Origin: Azoarcus sp. L1K30
Lineage (GTDB): Bacteria > Pseudomonadota > Gammaproteobacteria > Burkholderiales > Rhodocyclaceae
NCBI RefSeq assembly: GCF_018122735.1
Contig: NZ_JAGRRD010000001.1
Location: 1,578,081-1,642,080, forward strand
DNA: 64,000 nt
Direction: 5' to 3'
Numbering within the stretch: the first letter of the stretch is position 1; every line of letters starts with the position of its first letter. This document shows positions 1-10,374 of this stretch, in pieces. The notes below the pieces were generated by a model, which searched no databases, was not told the DNA's origin, and saw nothing but the letters and a program-made list of their open reading frames with translations. The position numbers and the translations under genes are program-made.

Positions 1-76
1 CCAGCGGGGGCGCCCAATGAAACGAGACGGAGAGGACGGCGGCAACAGCCAAACGACGAGCGGTCTGGGGCTTCAT
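1..76 (-). CDS. 5' end of a probable exported protein (partial)
   Basis: A reading frame on the minus strand starts at the ATG at 76-74 and is open to the left edge of the window. The 25 visible codons read like a signal peptide: Lys and two Arg near the N-terminus (MKPQTARRL), then an Ala/Val/Leu-rich core. Only the export signal can be seen, so no function can be given. No clear ribosome binding site precedes the ATG, and the frame could be fortuitous. It would be divergent from the lipoprotein gene at 356. Confidence 0.35.
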   Translation of the reverse strand, partial: MKPQTARRLAVAAVLSVSFHWAPPL

Positions 77-355
77 GCGCGGGTGGACGAAGCGTCAGGA
101 CGCAATCGTCATGAAGTCAGGTCAGGAATAACGGCATTTTATATGACATTTTCATCAGTGATGATTCATTCGACATCCATGCGCTATCCGCCCGTCCGCA
201 CCGGTAATCCGTCAGATGCAGCCGCTCCCGACATCCACCCCTACAAGCCATTACCTTGCGTAACACCCGTCCCGCTTCAGATGCCTTAATGTATGGACAG
301 AACGCAGCAAGTACGCGTCAACGCCGCTTGAAGGCCGCAAAGGAGTTGGTCGACC

Positions 356-1027
356 ATGAGCACACATATTCTTGGGATTGCTGCCCGTCTTGGCCTGCCG
401 CTCGGAATGACCGTGGTCCTCAGCGCCTGCGTGGTTGCGCCGGCAGACCCGTATTACCGCTCGACGCCGGCCTACGATCCGTACTACGGCACCGAGACCA
501 TCATCGTCTCGCCGCCACCGCGAGTGGAATACCGTGGCTATCCGCCCGCCTCGGACTATCTCTGGATCGACGGCACGTGGAACTGGGTGGACCGGCGTCA
601 GGTATGGGTACCGGGCTATTGGGTACCACCGTCACGCTATGCCGAAGAGCGGCGTCGGCGCGACCGCATGATCGAGCGCGAACACGACCGTGTGCGCCGT
701 GAGTGGCAGGATGACCGAAACCGCGACCGGACCAGGAACGAATACCGCGAAGATCAGCGGAATCTGCGCCGGGCGGAAGAGCAGGCCCGCGAGCGCGCTG
801 AAGCCGAACGCACCGCAGCGATCAAGAAGCGTCTGATCGAGGAGCGTGCTCGCCCAAGCAACCGCCAGCAGGAACTCGAACAGAACAACGCTCGCGATCA
901 GCGTCGCAACGCCACCGAGGAAGCCAATGCGCGGCGCCAGCGTCGTGATCAGGACGGACCGGACAGCCGGGACCCCTCGGACGTCCGGCGCTGGATTCGG
1001 GAGCGCGAGGGCGCACGGCCAAACTGA
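356..1027 (+). CDS. YXWGXW-type lipoprotein with a charged coiled-coil tail
   Basis: This is a 223-residue exported lipoprotein. The N-terminus has a hydrophobic stretch ending in the lipobox LSAC with Cys25, so it should be lipidated and anchored to a membrane. Residues about 60-85 carry an aromatic block (YLWIDGTWNWV followed by VWVPGYWVPP) of the kind seen in YXWGXW-repeat lipoproteins. From about residue 95 to the end the protein is almost entirely Arg/Glu/Asp/Gln, predicted to form a long charged helix. An AGGAG lies 10 bases before the ATG at 356. Its role is unknown; family members are described only as envelope proteins. There is no operon partner on the same strand. Confidence 0.75.
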   Translation: MSTHILGIAARLGLPLGMTVVLSACVVAPADPYYRSTPAYDPYYGTETIIVSPPPRVEYRGYPPASDYLWIDGTWNWVDRRQVWVPGYWVPPSRYAEERRRRDRMIEREHDRVRREWQDDRNRDRTRNEYREDQRNLRRAEEQARERAEAERTAAIKKRLIEERARPSNRQQELEQNNARDQRRNATEEANARRQRRDQDGPDSRDPSDVRRWIREREGARPN

Positions 1028-1200
1028 GCAGCCGGATTGCATTCGCCGCCACCCGCCGCAAGGCGGACCGTCGCCGCTGCACTCGGGGTAATATGGTGCA
1101 CGCGCGACGGGCTCGACCGGCCCGAAGCGCGACGAGGGCGGGACCACGTTGCCGAATACGTGGCACGCGTCTGTCGCTTCGCACTCACTTTGGCAAAGCA

Positions 1201-1932
1201 ATGATCGAACCGCTGCTCCTGACCTCTGCACGCATCTTCACGTTCTCCAATCAACAGCAGCTGACCAACGCCAGCGGCTTCTACTTCGAGCGTGGCGAGC
1301 GCCTGTTCCTGGTGACCAGCCGCCATGTCTTCTTCGATCTTCCCAGCCAGCATCAACCGAACCGGATCGAGATCGAGCTGCACATGGATGCCGAGAACCT
1401 CAGTGCGTCGACCGGCTTTTCGATGCCGCTTTACCGAAACGGCAAGAGCATCTGGCGCGAAGGTCTCGATACGGCGGGCGATATCGATGTGGCGATTCTC
1501 GAGATCGACCGCAAGGCGCTTCCCGCCAAGGCGATCTATCGCGCCTTCACACCGCGACATCTGCTTGGACACTTCGATCAGGTCGAAGTCGGCACCTCGC
1601 TGCTGGTGGTGGGGTTCCCGCTCGGCTTTCACGATACGCTGAACCACATGCCGGTCGTGCGGCAAGCCATCATCGCCTCGTCCTTCGGCCTGCGATTTCA
1701 GGGCAAGGGCTACTTCCTCACCGACGCCCGCACCCACCGCGGTACCAGTGGCGCACCCGTGGTGATGCGCATCACCGACCCCGACGCAGAGCACGCAGCC
1801 CTGCCCTGGATGTTGCTCGGCATTCACTCCGCCCGCCTCGATGTCGGCAGTCGCGATCTCGAACTGGATGAGGCACTGGGGTTGAACTGCGCCTGGTACG
1901 CCGACATCCTGATGACGCTGACGACCGACTGA
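1201..1932 (+). CDS. Trypsin-fold serine peptidase, apparently cytoplasmic
   Basis: A 243-residue protein with the S1 (trypsin-like) fold used by bacterial regulatory proteases. The expected triad is visible: His42 in VTSRHV, Asp96 in DIDVAIL and Ser183 in HRGTSGAPV. The GTSGAP context is the usual nucleophile motif, so the enzyme is probably active. I took the ATG at 1201 because homology-like sequence begins there. An in-frame upstream extension to 1093 is Arg-rich and looks non-coding. There is no signal peptide, which is unusual for this fold and suggests an intracellular role or a missed start. There is no PDZ domain, so it is not a DegP/HtrA protease. The substrate is unknown. Confidence 0.72.
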   Translation: MIEPLLLTSARIFTFSNQQQLTNASGFYFERGERLFLVTSRHVFFDLPSQHQPNRIEIELHMDAENLSASTGFSMPLYRNGKSIWREGLDTAGDIDVAILEIDRKALPAKAIYRAFTPRHLLGHFDQVEVGTSLLVVGFPLGFHDTLNHMPVVRQAIIASSFGLRFQGKGYFLTDARTHRGTSGAPVVMRITDPDAEHAALPWMLLGIHSARLDVGSRDLELDEALGLNCAWYADILMTLTTD

Positions 1933-1934
1933 GT

Positions 1935-1963
1935 GGCCGGCTGCGCCGGCCGGTCATATTTTT
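1935..1963 (+). terminator. Rho-independent terminator of the peptidase gene
   Basis: A perfect 7-bp stem, GGCCGGC (1935-1941) and GCCGGCC (1945-1951), with a TGC loop, followed after a few bases by a run of five T. It begins two bases past the stop codon at 1932. Confidence 0.75.
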
Positions 1964-2042
1964 CGCCCCACGGTTTCCCGGCGCTGCAAAGCCTATACTG
2001 GATCAGGGCCCGCATCTGCGGGCACCGGCCAGGAGAGTCACC

Positions 2043-2171
2043 ATGAGCAAGTCACAACACAGCAACAAGGAAGCCCGAAAAGAACCCGCACTGTCGCCGA
2101 AAGAGAAAAAGGCCGCGAAACAGGCCAAGAAGCATCAGTCCGACGTAAAGCCGCTGCTTCCGCCGCACTGA
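2043..2171 (+). CDS. Small lysine-rich protein (42 aa)
   Basis: This short frame begins at ATG 2043 and encodes 42 residues, MSKSQHSNKEARKE at the start and KPLLPPH at the end, with 10 Lys. An AGGAGAG ribosome binding site ends five bases before the ATG, and a TATACT -10-like hexamer lies at 1994-1999, so it has its own expression signals between two other genes. The protein is basic and probably disordered. It may bind nucleic acid, but nothing in the sequence proves this. No family is recognised. Confidence 0.6.
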   Translation: MSKSQHSNKEARKEPALSPKEKKAAKQAKKHQSDVKPLLPPH

Positions 2172-2253
2172 CACGAACACACGACAGCGGTGAGCGTCGG
2201 CAGCAATCGTCGCCCCGCAGGCATCCACTCCACGGGCGTATCCCGATGCAGCA

Positions 2254-3276
2254 TCAGCCTTCGAGCAGCATCCGCTTGAGGTAATCCGGCAAACCTGACA
2301 ACACCAGCGTATCGGAAGCGCGATCGTATTGAATCGCGCCCGATTGCAGGCCGCTGCGGTCGAACTCCAGCTTCCATTGTTCGCCACTGGCGCTGAAACG
2401 CACCAGTGGGCGAATGGCACGGCGGTCGGGCACGAATCCGCTATTGAGTTTGATCGCCTCGGCGTTGAGTGCCGTGTCCAGGCGCTCGGCTTGCTCGGGC
2501 CACACTTGGCGCGCGATTTCATCGAGCGCAACCGGTTCGCCACTTTCGCCCAGTTCGTCGAGGTAACCGTGCGCGCGCTGCAATAGCGCGTCGCGCACAG
2601 GTGGCTCGAGACGTTCGGTTTCGACAAACTGATTCAGCGCCAACACCAGCTTCTTGGTCTCCTTGAGCGCCACCAGCACGTCGCTGCAGCCCAGAAAGCG
2701 CTTGAACCAGGCGGCCACATCGCCACGCCCCTTCAGAAAGCTGATGTAGCGCTCATCGCCCCGCTGCCAGCCGGCAAGGTCGATCCGCCCCGCGGCACGA
2801 AGACTCGAGAAGTCGAGATAGCTGCAATCGGCGATGTCGAGCGTGCCATTGATCGCACTGCCGATGCACTCTCCGATCAGCGCCACCCACAGGCAGTCCG
2901 TACCGCCTTCGGAGATGCGCGCAATGATGACGAAGGCGCTGGCGTCGAGCTCCTCGTCATGGGCGCAGATCTGCAGTTGCGCCATCATCCGTTGCGACAG
3001 GGTGATGAAGTCGGAACTGCGCTCGACAACGTACTCGCGCACCAGACGCGACATCGGAAAACCTTCCTCGTCATCCTCGAACCGCCCGAACACCTTGCTC
3101 GAACGCCCGGCGTAATGCGTGCACAGACGCTCCACCAAGCGCACCGCCGCGTCGTCGAGCGTGCAGGCCGATGCGCGCAATTCGACCGCTGCCGGGGCCT
3201 GTGCCTCCTTGACGAGGCGATGGACGACAAGGTCGGTGACCGTGTGCTGGATCGGGCTTTGGGGATTCGCGCTCAT
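2254..3276 (-). CDS. yejK: YejK/NdpA-family nucleoid-associated protein
   Basis: About 340 residues, the normal size for the 37-kDa nucleoid-associated protein family (YejK/NdpA), DNA-associated proteins of proteobacteria with no known enzymatic activity. Family-like features are the N-terminal segment on conserved hydrophobic and acidic residues (IQHTVTDLVVHRL), a central FLKGRGDVAAWFKRFLGC block, and the C-terminal stretch ending SGLPDYLKRMLLEG. The start is uncertain. I chose ATG 3276 (MSANPQSP) because conserved sequence begins just after it; ATG 3309 upstream is possible. It is transcribed away from the flavocytochrome gene at 3446 and shares a short divergent promoter region with it. 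Confidence 0.8.
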   Translation of the reverse strand: MSANPQSPIQHTVTDLVVHRLVKEAQAPAAVELRASACTLDDAAVRLVERLCTHYAGRSSKVFGRFEDDEEGFPMSRLVREYVVERSSDFITLSQRMMAQLQICAHDEELDASAFVIIARISEGGTDCLWVALIGECIGSAINGTLDIADCSYLDFSSLRAAGRIDLAGWQRGDERYISFLKGRGDVAAWFKRFLGCSDVLVALKETKKLVLALNQFVETERLEPPVRDALLQRAHGYLDELGESGEPVALDEIARQVWPEQAERLDTALNAEAIKLNSGFVPDRRAIRPLVRFSASGEQWKLEFDRSGLQSGAIQYDRASDTLVLSGLPDYLKRMLLEG

Positions 3277-3445
3277 GCTCGGGGCTCGGGAGAGTTCGGG
3301 GGCGCGCATTCTCTCATGCCAGCCCCTCTGCCTTCCACGCGGGACCACACTACGCTTTGGTACAAATCACCCTGTAGCCTAAAGGGATAATGATCTCGTC
3401 TGCTGGTGCAGGCCCCGTAAACATCCGCTTCAAGCGAGTCGAACC

Positions 3446-4774
3446 ATGAAAAACATCAAATTGGCCTATCTGCTGCTGATCGGCGTGCTCACCCTGCTGT
3501 GGCTGATGGCTGACGGCGTCATCGGCGCGCCCTACCAGTTCTTCGCCTTGCGCGCGTCGATGATGAATTACACCGGCATCATCGGCATCGGTGCGATGAG
3601 TGTCGGAATGATCCTGTCACTGCGTCCGGCCCGGCTTGAGCCCCTGCTCGGCGGCCTGGACAAGGGCTACCGCCTGCACAAGTGGCTGGGCATCACCGGC
3701 CTGGTATTCTCAATCATTCACTGGCTGTTCGCGAATGCGCCGAAATGGGCCGTGGGCTGGGGCTGGCTGGAACGTCCGGCGCGCAAGCCGCCCGTCGAAC
3801 AGCAGAATGTCATTCTCGCCTTCTTCGACAGTCAGCGCCATCTCGCGGAATCCATCGGTGAATGGGCATTTTACGGTGCGCTGGCGCTGATGGTGCTGGC
3901 GCTGGTGAAGTGGTTTCCCTATCGCTATTTCTTCAAGACCCACCGCATCCTGGCGATCGCCTATCTCCTGCTGGTCGCGCACGCGGTGGTGCTGATGAAA
4001 TTCAGCTACTGGGGCGAGCCCATCGGCCCGCTGATGGTCATGCTCATGGCCGCCGGCAGCGTCGCGGCCGTGCGTGCCCTCACCCGGCGGATCGGTCAGC
4101 AGCGCCGGATCGACGGCACGGTCGAGGCCCTCGACTATCACCCCGACAATCACGTGCTCAAGGTGACGGTCAAGCTTCGCAGCCCGTGGCCTGGACATCG
4201 GGCCGGGCAATTCGCCTTCGTCACCTTCGACGCGGCGGAAGGCCCCCACCCCTTTACCATCTCGTCGGCCTGGCATGGCGACGGCAGGCTCACCTTCCTG
4301 ATAAAAGGTCTTGGCGACTACACCCGCAGCCTCCCCGCGAGCTTGAAGGTCGGTGATGCCGCCCGGATCGAAGGACCGTATGGTCGTTTTGAATTCGACA
4401 GCGACAAGCCGCAGCAGATCTGGGTTGCCGGCGGGATCGGCATCACGCCGTTCATCGCACGCATGCAGGCATTGGCCGACAAGCCCGACACGCCCGCCGT
4501 CGATCTGTTCTACAGCACCAGCACGCCCGACGCGCGCTTCATCGGCAAAGTCAGGCAGATTGCCGAGGCGGCGCGGGTCCGTCTGCATGTACTGGTCGCC
4601 GGCAAGGAGGGGCGACTCGATGCCGAGCAGATTCGGCGCCAGGTCCCCGACTGGAAATCCGGCGATATCTGGTTCTGCGGCCCCGCCCGCTTCGGCCAAG
4701 CCTTGCGCCGCGACTTCGCCGCACGCGGGCTGCCCGCCGAGGACTTCCATCAGGAACTGTTCGATCTTCGCTGA
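3446..4774 (+). CDS. Ferric-reductase-type membrane flavocytochrome (NAD(P)H oxidoreductase)
   Basis: A 442-residue membrane protein combining a ferric-reductase transmembrane domain (about residues 1-210, six helices) with a cytoplasmic FAD/NAD(P)H module of the ferredoxin-reductase superfamily (about 220-442). Four His are placed to hold two b-type hemes across the membrane: His78 and His92 in one helix, His166 and His179 in another. The FAD site motif HPFTIS is at 268-273 and the nucleotide motif VAGGIGITPF at 327-336. The expected reaction is electron transfer from NAD(P)H through FAD and heme to an acceptor outside the membrane, such as ferric iron or oxygen. The acceptor cannot be read from the sequence. 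No iron-uptake genes are adjacent. Confidence 0.85.
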   Translation: MKNIKLAYLLLIGVLTLLWLMADGVIGAPYQFFALRASMMNYTGIIGIGAMSVGMILSLRPARLEPLLGGLDKGYRLHKWLGITGLVFSIIHWLFANAPKWAVGWGWLERPARKPPVEQQNVILAFFDSQRHLAESIGEWAFYGALALMVLALVKWFPYRYFFKTHRILAIAYLLLVAHAVVLMKFSYWGEPIGPLMVMLMAAGSVAAVRALTRRIGQQRRIDGTVEALDYHPDNHVLKVTVKLRSPWPGHRAGQFAFVTFDAAEGPHPFTISSAWHGDGRLTFLIKGLGDYTRSLPASLKVGDAARIEGPYGRFEFDSDKPQQIWVAGGIGITPFIARMQALADKPDTPAVDLFYSTSTPDARFIGKVRQIAEAARVRLHVLVAGKEGRLDAEQIRRQVPDWKSGDIWFCGPARFGQALRRDFAARGLPAEDFHQELFDLR

Positions 4775-4782
4775 CGACACCG

Positions 4783-4802
4783 GCCGGGACGCAAGTCCCG
4801 GC
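4783..4802. terminator. GC-rich hairpin between convergent genes
   Basis: An 8-bp perfect stem, GCCGGGAC and GTCCCGGC, closes a GCAA tetraloop between the convergent genes ending at 4774 and 4822. There is no T-run on either strand, so it may be a weak or Rho-assisted terminator. Confidence 0.5.
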
Positions 4803-4821
4803 GGCGCCCAGACCTCCCCGC

Positions 4822-5370
4822 TTACACGGCGCCGACGTACTCACCGCGCGCGGGATAATCGTTGGCGATTGCGAAATCGAGCGCCCCCAGCAGATCCTGA
4901 AACTGTGGCCGCGCGAAAGGCATCGTCTGCACCGCCCCATAGAACAGCGTGCCATCGGGGCGCACCAGGAACACGCCGGGCTCGCTGAACAGCGCCGGCT
5001 CCTCGACACCAATCGAGGTCGCGCCGCGTGAGCTGCTGATGTACAAGCCCCACTGGCGCGCGCTGTGCAGACTCAGTCCATACGCGAAACGCACCCCCCT
5101 GGCCTTGACCTTCTCTGCCATCTGCCGGGCACGCTCCTCGGTATCGCCACTCACGGCAATGACCTTCACACCCCGTTGCGCGAACTCCGGGGCAAGACGT
5201 TCGAGTTCGATCAGGTATTTGGCGCAAATCGGGCAATGCAGGCCACGATAGAACACGACCAGTTCAAAACGTTCTCCGGGCTCGGCACCGAGCACGAAAC
5301 GGCCACCGCCGATGAGCGGCACATTGAGCGCAGGTACGGGCTGGCGCGGAATCAGGCTGTTTACCGACAT
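4822..5370 (-). CDS. AhpC/TSA peroxiredoxin-like thiol protein
   Basis: A 182-residue thioredoxin-fold protein of the AhpC/TSA group. The redox site is Cys46-Pro-Ile-Cys49 in FYRGLHCPICAKYL, so the reactive Cys sits in a CxxC rather than the usual peroxiredoxin TxxC. Activity is probably thiol-dependent peroxide reduction or disulfide exchange. There is no signal peptide, so it is cytoplasmic. The start at 5370 (MSVNSLIPRQ) is set by an AGGAGA seven bases upstream; the frame stays open further upstream but is Arg/Ser-rich and shadow-like. It is convergent with the flavocytochrome and divergent from nudC. Confidence 0.78.
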   Translation of the reverse strand: MSVNSLIPRQPVPALNVPLIGGGRFVLGAEPGERFELVVFYRGLHCPICAKYLIELERLAPEFAQRGVKVIAVSGDTEERARQMAEKVKARGVRFAYGLSLHSARQWGLYISSSRGATSIGVEEPALFSEPGVFLVRPDGTLFYGAVQTMPFARPQFQDLLGALDFAIANDYPARGEYVGAV

Positions 5371-5639
5371 AGGGTTCTCCTCTTTTGATCGTGGGGGTCC
5401 ATCCGTGCCTTCCCGCCGGGATGGAGCTTCCGTCGGCGCATCTCCCTGCGGACATTGGGGCACCATTGAACGTCTGGATTGTGCCGTACAATCCGGACTG
5501 AGACTGCGCTTTGTCGGCCGACTGCGTCGTTTCCTTACACACGCCGAGCCAGGCGCACGAATGCCGAACGGGCTTGCCGACAGACGGCTCACACGCGCCT
5601 TGGCGGCCAAACGAGCGGCACCATGACACGGACATCCAC

Positions 5640-6419
5640 ATGAACGAAGCTGTTTTCTGGCTGCTGCGATACGACGGTCGCGTGCTGGTCACGACTGACG
5701 AGCACGGTGCAGCCGCTTTTCCCTACGGCCCTGCAGCGACATTTGGCGCGCCCCCGGACGCACTGAGGATTGGCGAATGGCAAGGGTGCGCATGCCATGC
5801 TGCGGATCTGAGCGACATCCCCCACGGCGTCAGTGGTGAGCTGACCTCGGTGCGAGCCCTGTTCGGCCTTGCCGGGGCAGAAGCCTTCGCCCTGGCAGGG
5901 CGGGCCACGCAGTTGCTCGACTGGCAGCAAAACCACCGCTACTGCGGTCGCTGCGGCACACCGACGGAGATGCTGACTGGCGAACGTGCGATGTACTGCC
6001 CCCAGTGCGGTCTGGTGGCCTACCCGAGGATCTCGCCCGCGGTAATGGTACTCATCGCACGCGGGGATGCCCTGCTGCTGGCGAGGAGTCCGCACTTTGC
6101 GCCAGGCGTCTTCAGCGCACTTGCCGGTTTCGTCGAGGCCGGCGAAACGCTGGAGGAATGCGCTGCGCGCGAAGTGCGCGAGGAGGTCGGCATCGAGATC
6201 GACAATCTGCGCTACTTCCGAAGCCAGTCGTGGCCCTTCCCCAACTCGCTGATGGTCGCCTTCTTTGCCGATTACGCTGGCGGCGACATCACGCCCGACC
6301 CATCCGAGATCGAAGCAGCCGACTGGTTTCCACGCAGCGCGCTGCCGCTGCTGCCGAACCCGGTGAGCATTGCACGGCAATTGATCGACGCGGCATGCAA
6401 GGGCACCCCCCGCACATAA
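5640..6419 (+). CDS. nudC: NAD-capped RNA hydrolase / NADH pyrophosphatase NudC
   Basis: A 259-residue Nudix hydrolase that splits NADH to NMNH and AMP and, in E. coli, removes NAD caps from RNA. A zinc ribbon is formed by Cys102, Cys105, Cys120 and Cys123. The Nudix box runs from Gly163 to about 185 with the expected REVREEVGI core. It is followed by SQSWPFPNSLM (195-205), which matches the NudC-specific SQPWPFPxS signature with one Pro to Ser change. Residues 1-95 form the poorly conserved NudC N-terminal domain. ATG 5640 is chosen over in-frame upstream starts because the family sequence begins there; the ribosome binding site is weak. Confidence 0.92.
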   Translation: MNEAVFWLLRYDGRVLVTTDEHGAAAFPYGPAATFGAPPDALRIGEWQGCACHAADLSDIPHGVSGELTSVRALFGLAGAEAFALAGRATQLLDWQQNHRYCGRCGTPTEMLTGERAMYCPQCGLVAYPRISPAVMVLIARGDALLLARSPHFAPGVFSALAGFVEAGETLEECAAREVREEVGIEIDNLRYFRSQSWPFPNSLMVAFFADYAGGDITPDPSEIEAADWFPRSALPLLPNPVSIARQLIDAACKGTPRT

Positions 6420-6475
6420 TCCCCCGCTTCGAACGGGTGCGTCCACGTCACGATTTTCCGCATCATGCATGTTGA

Positions 6476-8351
<1,876 letters not shown>

Positions 8352-8355
<4 letters not shown>

Positions 8356-8663
8356 GCGCACCAAAGCCACCTGCGGAAAGCCCGGCGGAGACCCGGCGCA
8401 AGGCACTGGACAATGCAGTGGACAAGGATGTCGCCCGCATCGAGAAAGGCGAACGCGAGCGCCGCAGCATGATGGGCTACACCGTGTTCATGGGCACGAT
8501 CGCGGGTCTCTTCGTGCTTCCGGTGGTGGGTGGGGCCTACCTTGGGCGCTGGCTGGACAGCATGGCCGCCGGCTATTCAGTGCGGTGGACGGTCAGCCTC
8601 ATCCTGCTCGGCGTGGTCGTCGGTGCGGTCAATGTCTACCGCTACCTGGAAGACCGGCCATGA
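8352..8663 (+). CDS. atpQ: N-ATPase accessory membrane protein AtpQ (AtpI/'gene 1' type)
   Basis: A 103-residue protein with a charged cytoplasmic N-terminus (about 1-38, with EKGERERRS) followed by two membrane helices, roughly 42-65 and 75-97. The GGAYLGRWLD segment between the helices and the short VYRYLEDRP tail match the AtpQ/AtpI 'gene 1' family found in N-ATPase operons, thought to help c-ring assembly or divalent cation transport. N-ATPase operons usually carry a second small membrane gene, atpR, after it. Here atpB starts immediately, overlapping by four bases. Confidence 0.82.
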
Positions 8664-9349
8664 ATGCCGAAGCGATCGTCTTCACCCTTGGTCCGCTGGC
8701 CATCTCGCGCCCCGTCGTGACCACCTGGGCGGTCATGCTGGGCCTGACCCTGCTGTGTGCGTTGGCAACCCGTCGCCTGCGACTCGACCCCGGGCCGTTG
8801 CAGACGATGCTCGAAGGCATCGTCAGTACGATTCACGACACCATCGAGGACACCCTGCCCAACTACGGCAGGCGCCTGCTGCCCTTCATCGGCACCCTGT
8901 GGATCTACATCGCCATCGCCAACCTGGTGGGCGTGCTGCCGGGGGCCACCTCGCCCACGGGCGACCTGTCCACCACCGCCGCGCTGGCCGTCGTGGTGTT
9001 CGCCTCGGTGCACTGGTTCGGCATTCGCGGCGAAGGGGTTGCGGCCTATCTGCAGCACTACATTCAGCCCAGCGTGATCATGCTGCCCTTTCACATCATC
9101 AGCGAGATTTCGCGCACCGTGGCACTCGCCGTGCGCCTGTTCGGCAACGTCATGAGCCTCGAAACCGCGGCCTTGCTGGTGCTGCTGGTAGCCGGCTTCC
9201 TGGTCCCAGTGCCGGTGCTGGCACTGCATATTGTCGAGGCGCTGGTGCAGGCCTATATCTTCGGCATGCTCGCACTGGTGTATATCTCGGGCGGCATCCA
9301 GTCGGGGCAATCCCGTTCCACACGTATCGAGGCAGGAGCCACGCAATGA
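8660..9349 (+). CDS. atpB: N-type ATPase subunit a
   Basis: A 229-residue membrane stator subunit that forms the ion half-channels beside the c-ring. Several hydrophobic helices are evident. The essential stator Arg lies in VRLFGNVMS, preceded by PFHIISEISRTVALA, the usual subunit-a block. The C-terminal helix ends AYIFGMLALVYIS, also typical. It starts within the stop codon of atpQ and its own stop overlaps the atpE start. The final 15 residues (QSGQSRSTRIEAGATQ in part) are polar. Confidence 0.93.
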   Translation: MNAEAIVFTLGPLAISRPVVTTWAVMLGLTLLCALATRRLRLDPGPLQTMLEGIVSTIHDTIEDTLPNYGRRLLPFIGTLWIYIAIANLVGVLPGATSPTGDLSTTAALAVVVFASVHWFGIRGEGVAAYLQHYIQPSVIMLPFHIISEISRTVALAVRLFGNVMSLETAALLVLLVAGFLVPVPVLALHIVEALVQAYIFGMLALVYISGGIQSGQSRSTRIEAGATQ

Positions 9350-9612
9350 GCGACATGACCTTCTTCACCACCCTATCGACCGTCGGCGCGCTGTTTGCCA
9401 TCGCGCTGGGGGTGTTCTTTCCGGCGATGGCCATGGGCCGCGCCATCAGCCAGGCACTCGATGCCATCGCCCGCCAGCCCGAGGCCGAGAAATCCATCTC
9501 GCGCCTGCTCTTCATCGGCCTGGCCATGATCGAGTCGCTCGCGATCTACGTCCTGGTCGTGGTGCTGATCGTGCTGTTCCGCAATCCGTTGCTCGAATAC
9601 CTGCTCAAGTAA
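9346..9612 (+). CDS. atpE: N-type ATPase subunit c (rotor ring)
   Basis: An 88-residue two-helix hairpin. The polar loop ARQPEA (42-47) contacts the central stalk. The ion-carrying Glu is Glu63 in MIESLAIYVLV, followed by Ser64 and Tyr68, the same spacing as the E-S-x-x-x-Y set that binds Na+ in known Na+-type c subunits. In the first helix, the position of the Na+-liganding Gln of Ilyobacter (Gln32) is Met30 here by ungapped alignment to the loop, so the Na+ site is incomplete. N-ATPases were predicted to pump Na+, but the Burkholderia c17 ring was measured as H+-specific. Ion choice here is open. Confidence 0.93.
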   Translation: MSDMTFFTTLSTVGALFAIALGVFFPAMAMGRAISQALDAIARQPEAEKSISRLLFIGLAMIESLAIYVLVVVLIVLFRNPLLEYLLK

Positions 9613-9624
9613 GGACCCCGAACC

Positions 9625-10374
9625 ATGCAACTGGACTGGACCACCTTCCTGCTCCAGATCGTCAATTTTCTCGTTCTGGTGTGGCTGCTCAAGCGTTTCC
9701 TCTACCAGCCCGTGCTGGCGGTCATCGCACGCCGTCGCGAGGGCATCGAGCAGGCACTGAACGACGCCCGCGAAGCCGAAGCCAAGGCCGAAAAGTTGCG
9801 CGAGGACTACGAAAGCAAGCTCACCGAGCAGAACAGCGCCCAGGCGTCGGCGCTGGCCAGACTCGCCGACGAAGTCGCCGCCGAGCGCGTCCGTCGTCTC
9901 GCTCGTCTCGACGACGAACTGAGCGCCGAGCGCGAACGCCAGGCGGCCCTGGCCGACAAGCAGGCGGCAGATGCGGGCCGCAAGGCCGAGGAAGCCGCGC
10001 GCGCCGCTGCACTGGGTTTCGTCACCCGTCTGCTCGGACGACTGGCAGGCAGCGCGCTGGACAGCCGCCTGGTGGACATGCTGATCGAAGATCTCGCCAA
10101 ACTGCCAACGGATCAGCTCGACGCCCTGCGCGAGGCCGCTGCGGTCGCGGAAACAGGTGTTCAGCTCACCACCGCCCGCGCCCTCGCCGACGCCGACCTC
10201 GACCGCCTGCTGCAGGCGCTGAACTCGGCCCTCGGTCGTACCCTGCCGCTGACGCAGACCATTGACCCCGACATGCAATCGGGTGTGCGCATCGGGGTCG
10301 GCCCCTGGATGCTGGCCGCCAGCCTTGCGGACGAACTGGCGTTCTTCCGCTCGGGAGCGCGTCGTGCGTGCTGA
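9625..10374 (+). CDS. atpF: N-type ATPase subunit b fused to a delta-like C-terminal domain
   Basis: A 249-residue peripheral stalk subunit. Residues 1-35 contain the membrane anchor ([20 protein letters not shown]) followed by a long charged coiled coil to about 130, as in subunit b. Residues about 178-242 then resemble the C-terminal part of subunit delta: VQLTTARAL, a helix, then [15 protein letters not shown] matching the delta pattern 'vDpsliGGvri.vGd'. No separate atpH gene is present in the operon, so this single protein probably supplies both the b and delta functions. It overlaps the chosen atpA start by 11 bases. Confidence 0.9.
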   Translation: MQLDWTTFLLQIVNFLVLVWLLKRFLYQPVLAVIARRREGIEQALNDAREAEAKAEKLREDYESKLTEQNSAQASALARLADEVAAERVRRLARLDDELSAERERQAALADKQAADAGRKAEEAARAAALGFVTRLLGRLAGSALDSRLVDMLIEDLAKLPTDQLDALREAAAVAETGVQLTTARALADADLDRLLQALNSALGRTLPLTQTIDPDMQSGVRIGVGPWMLAASLADELAFFRSGARRAC

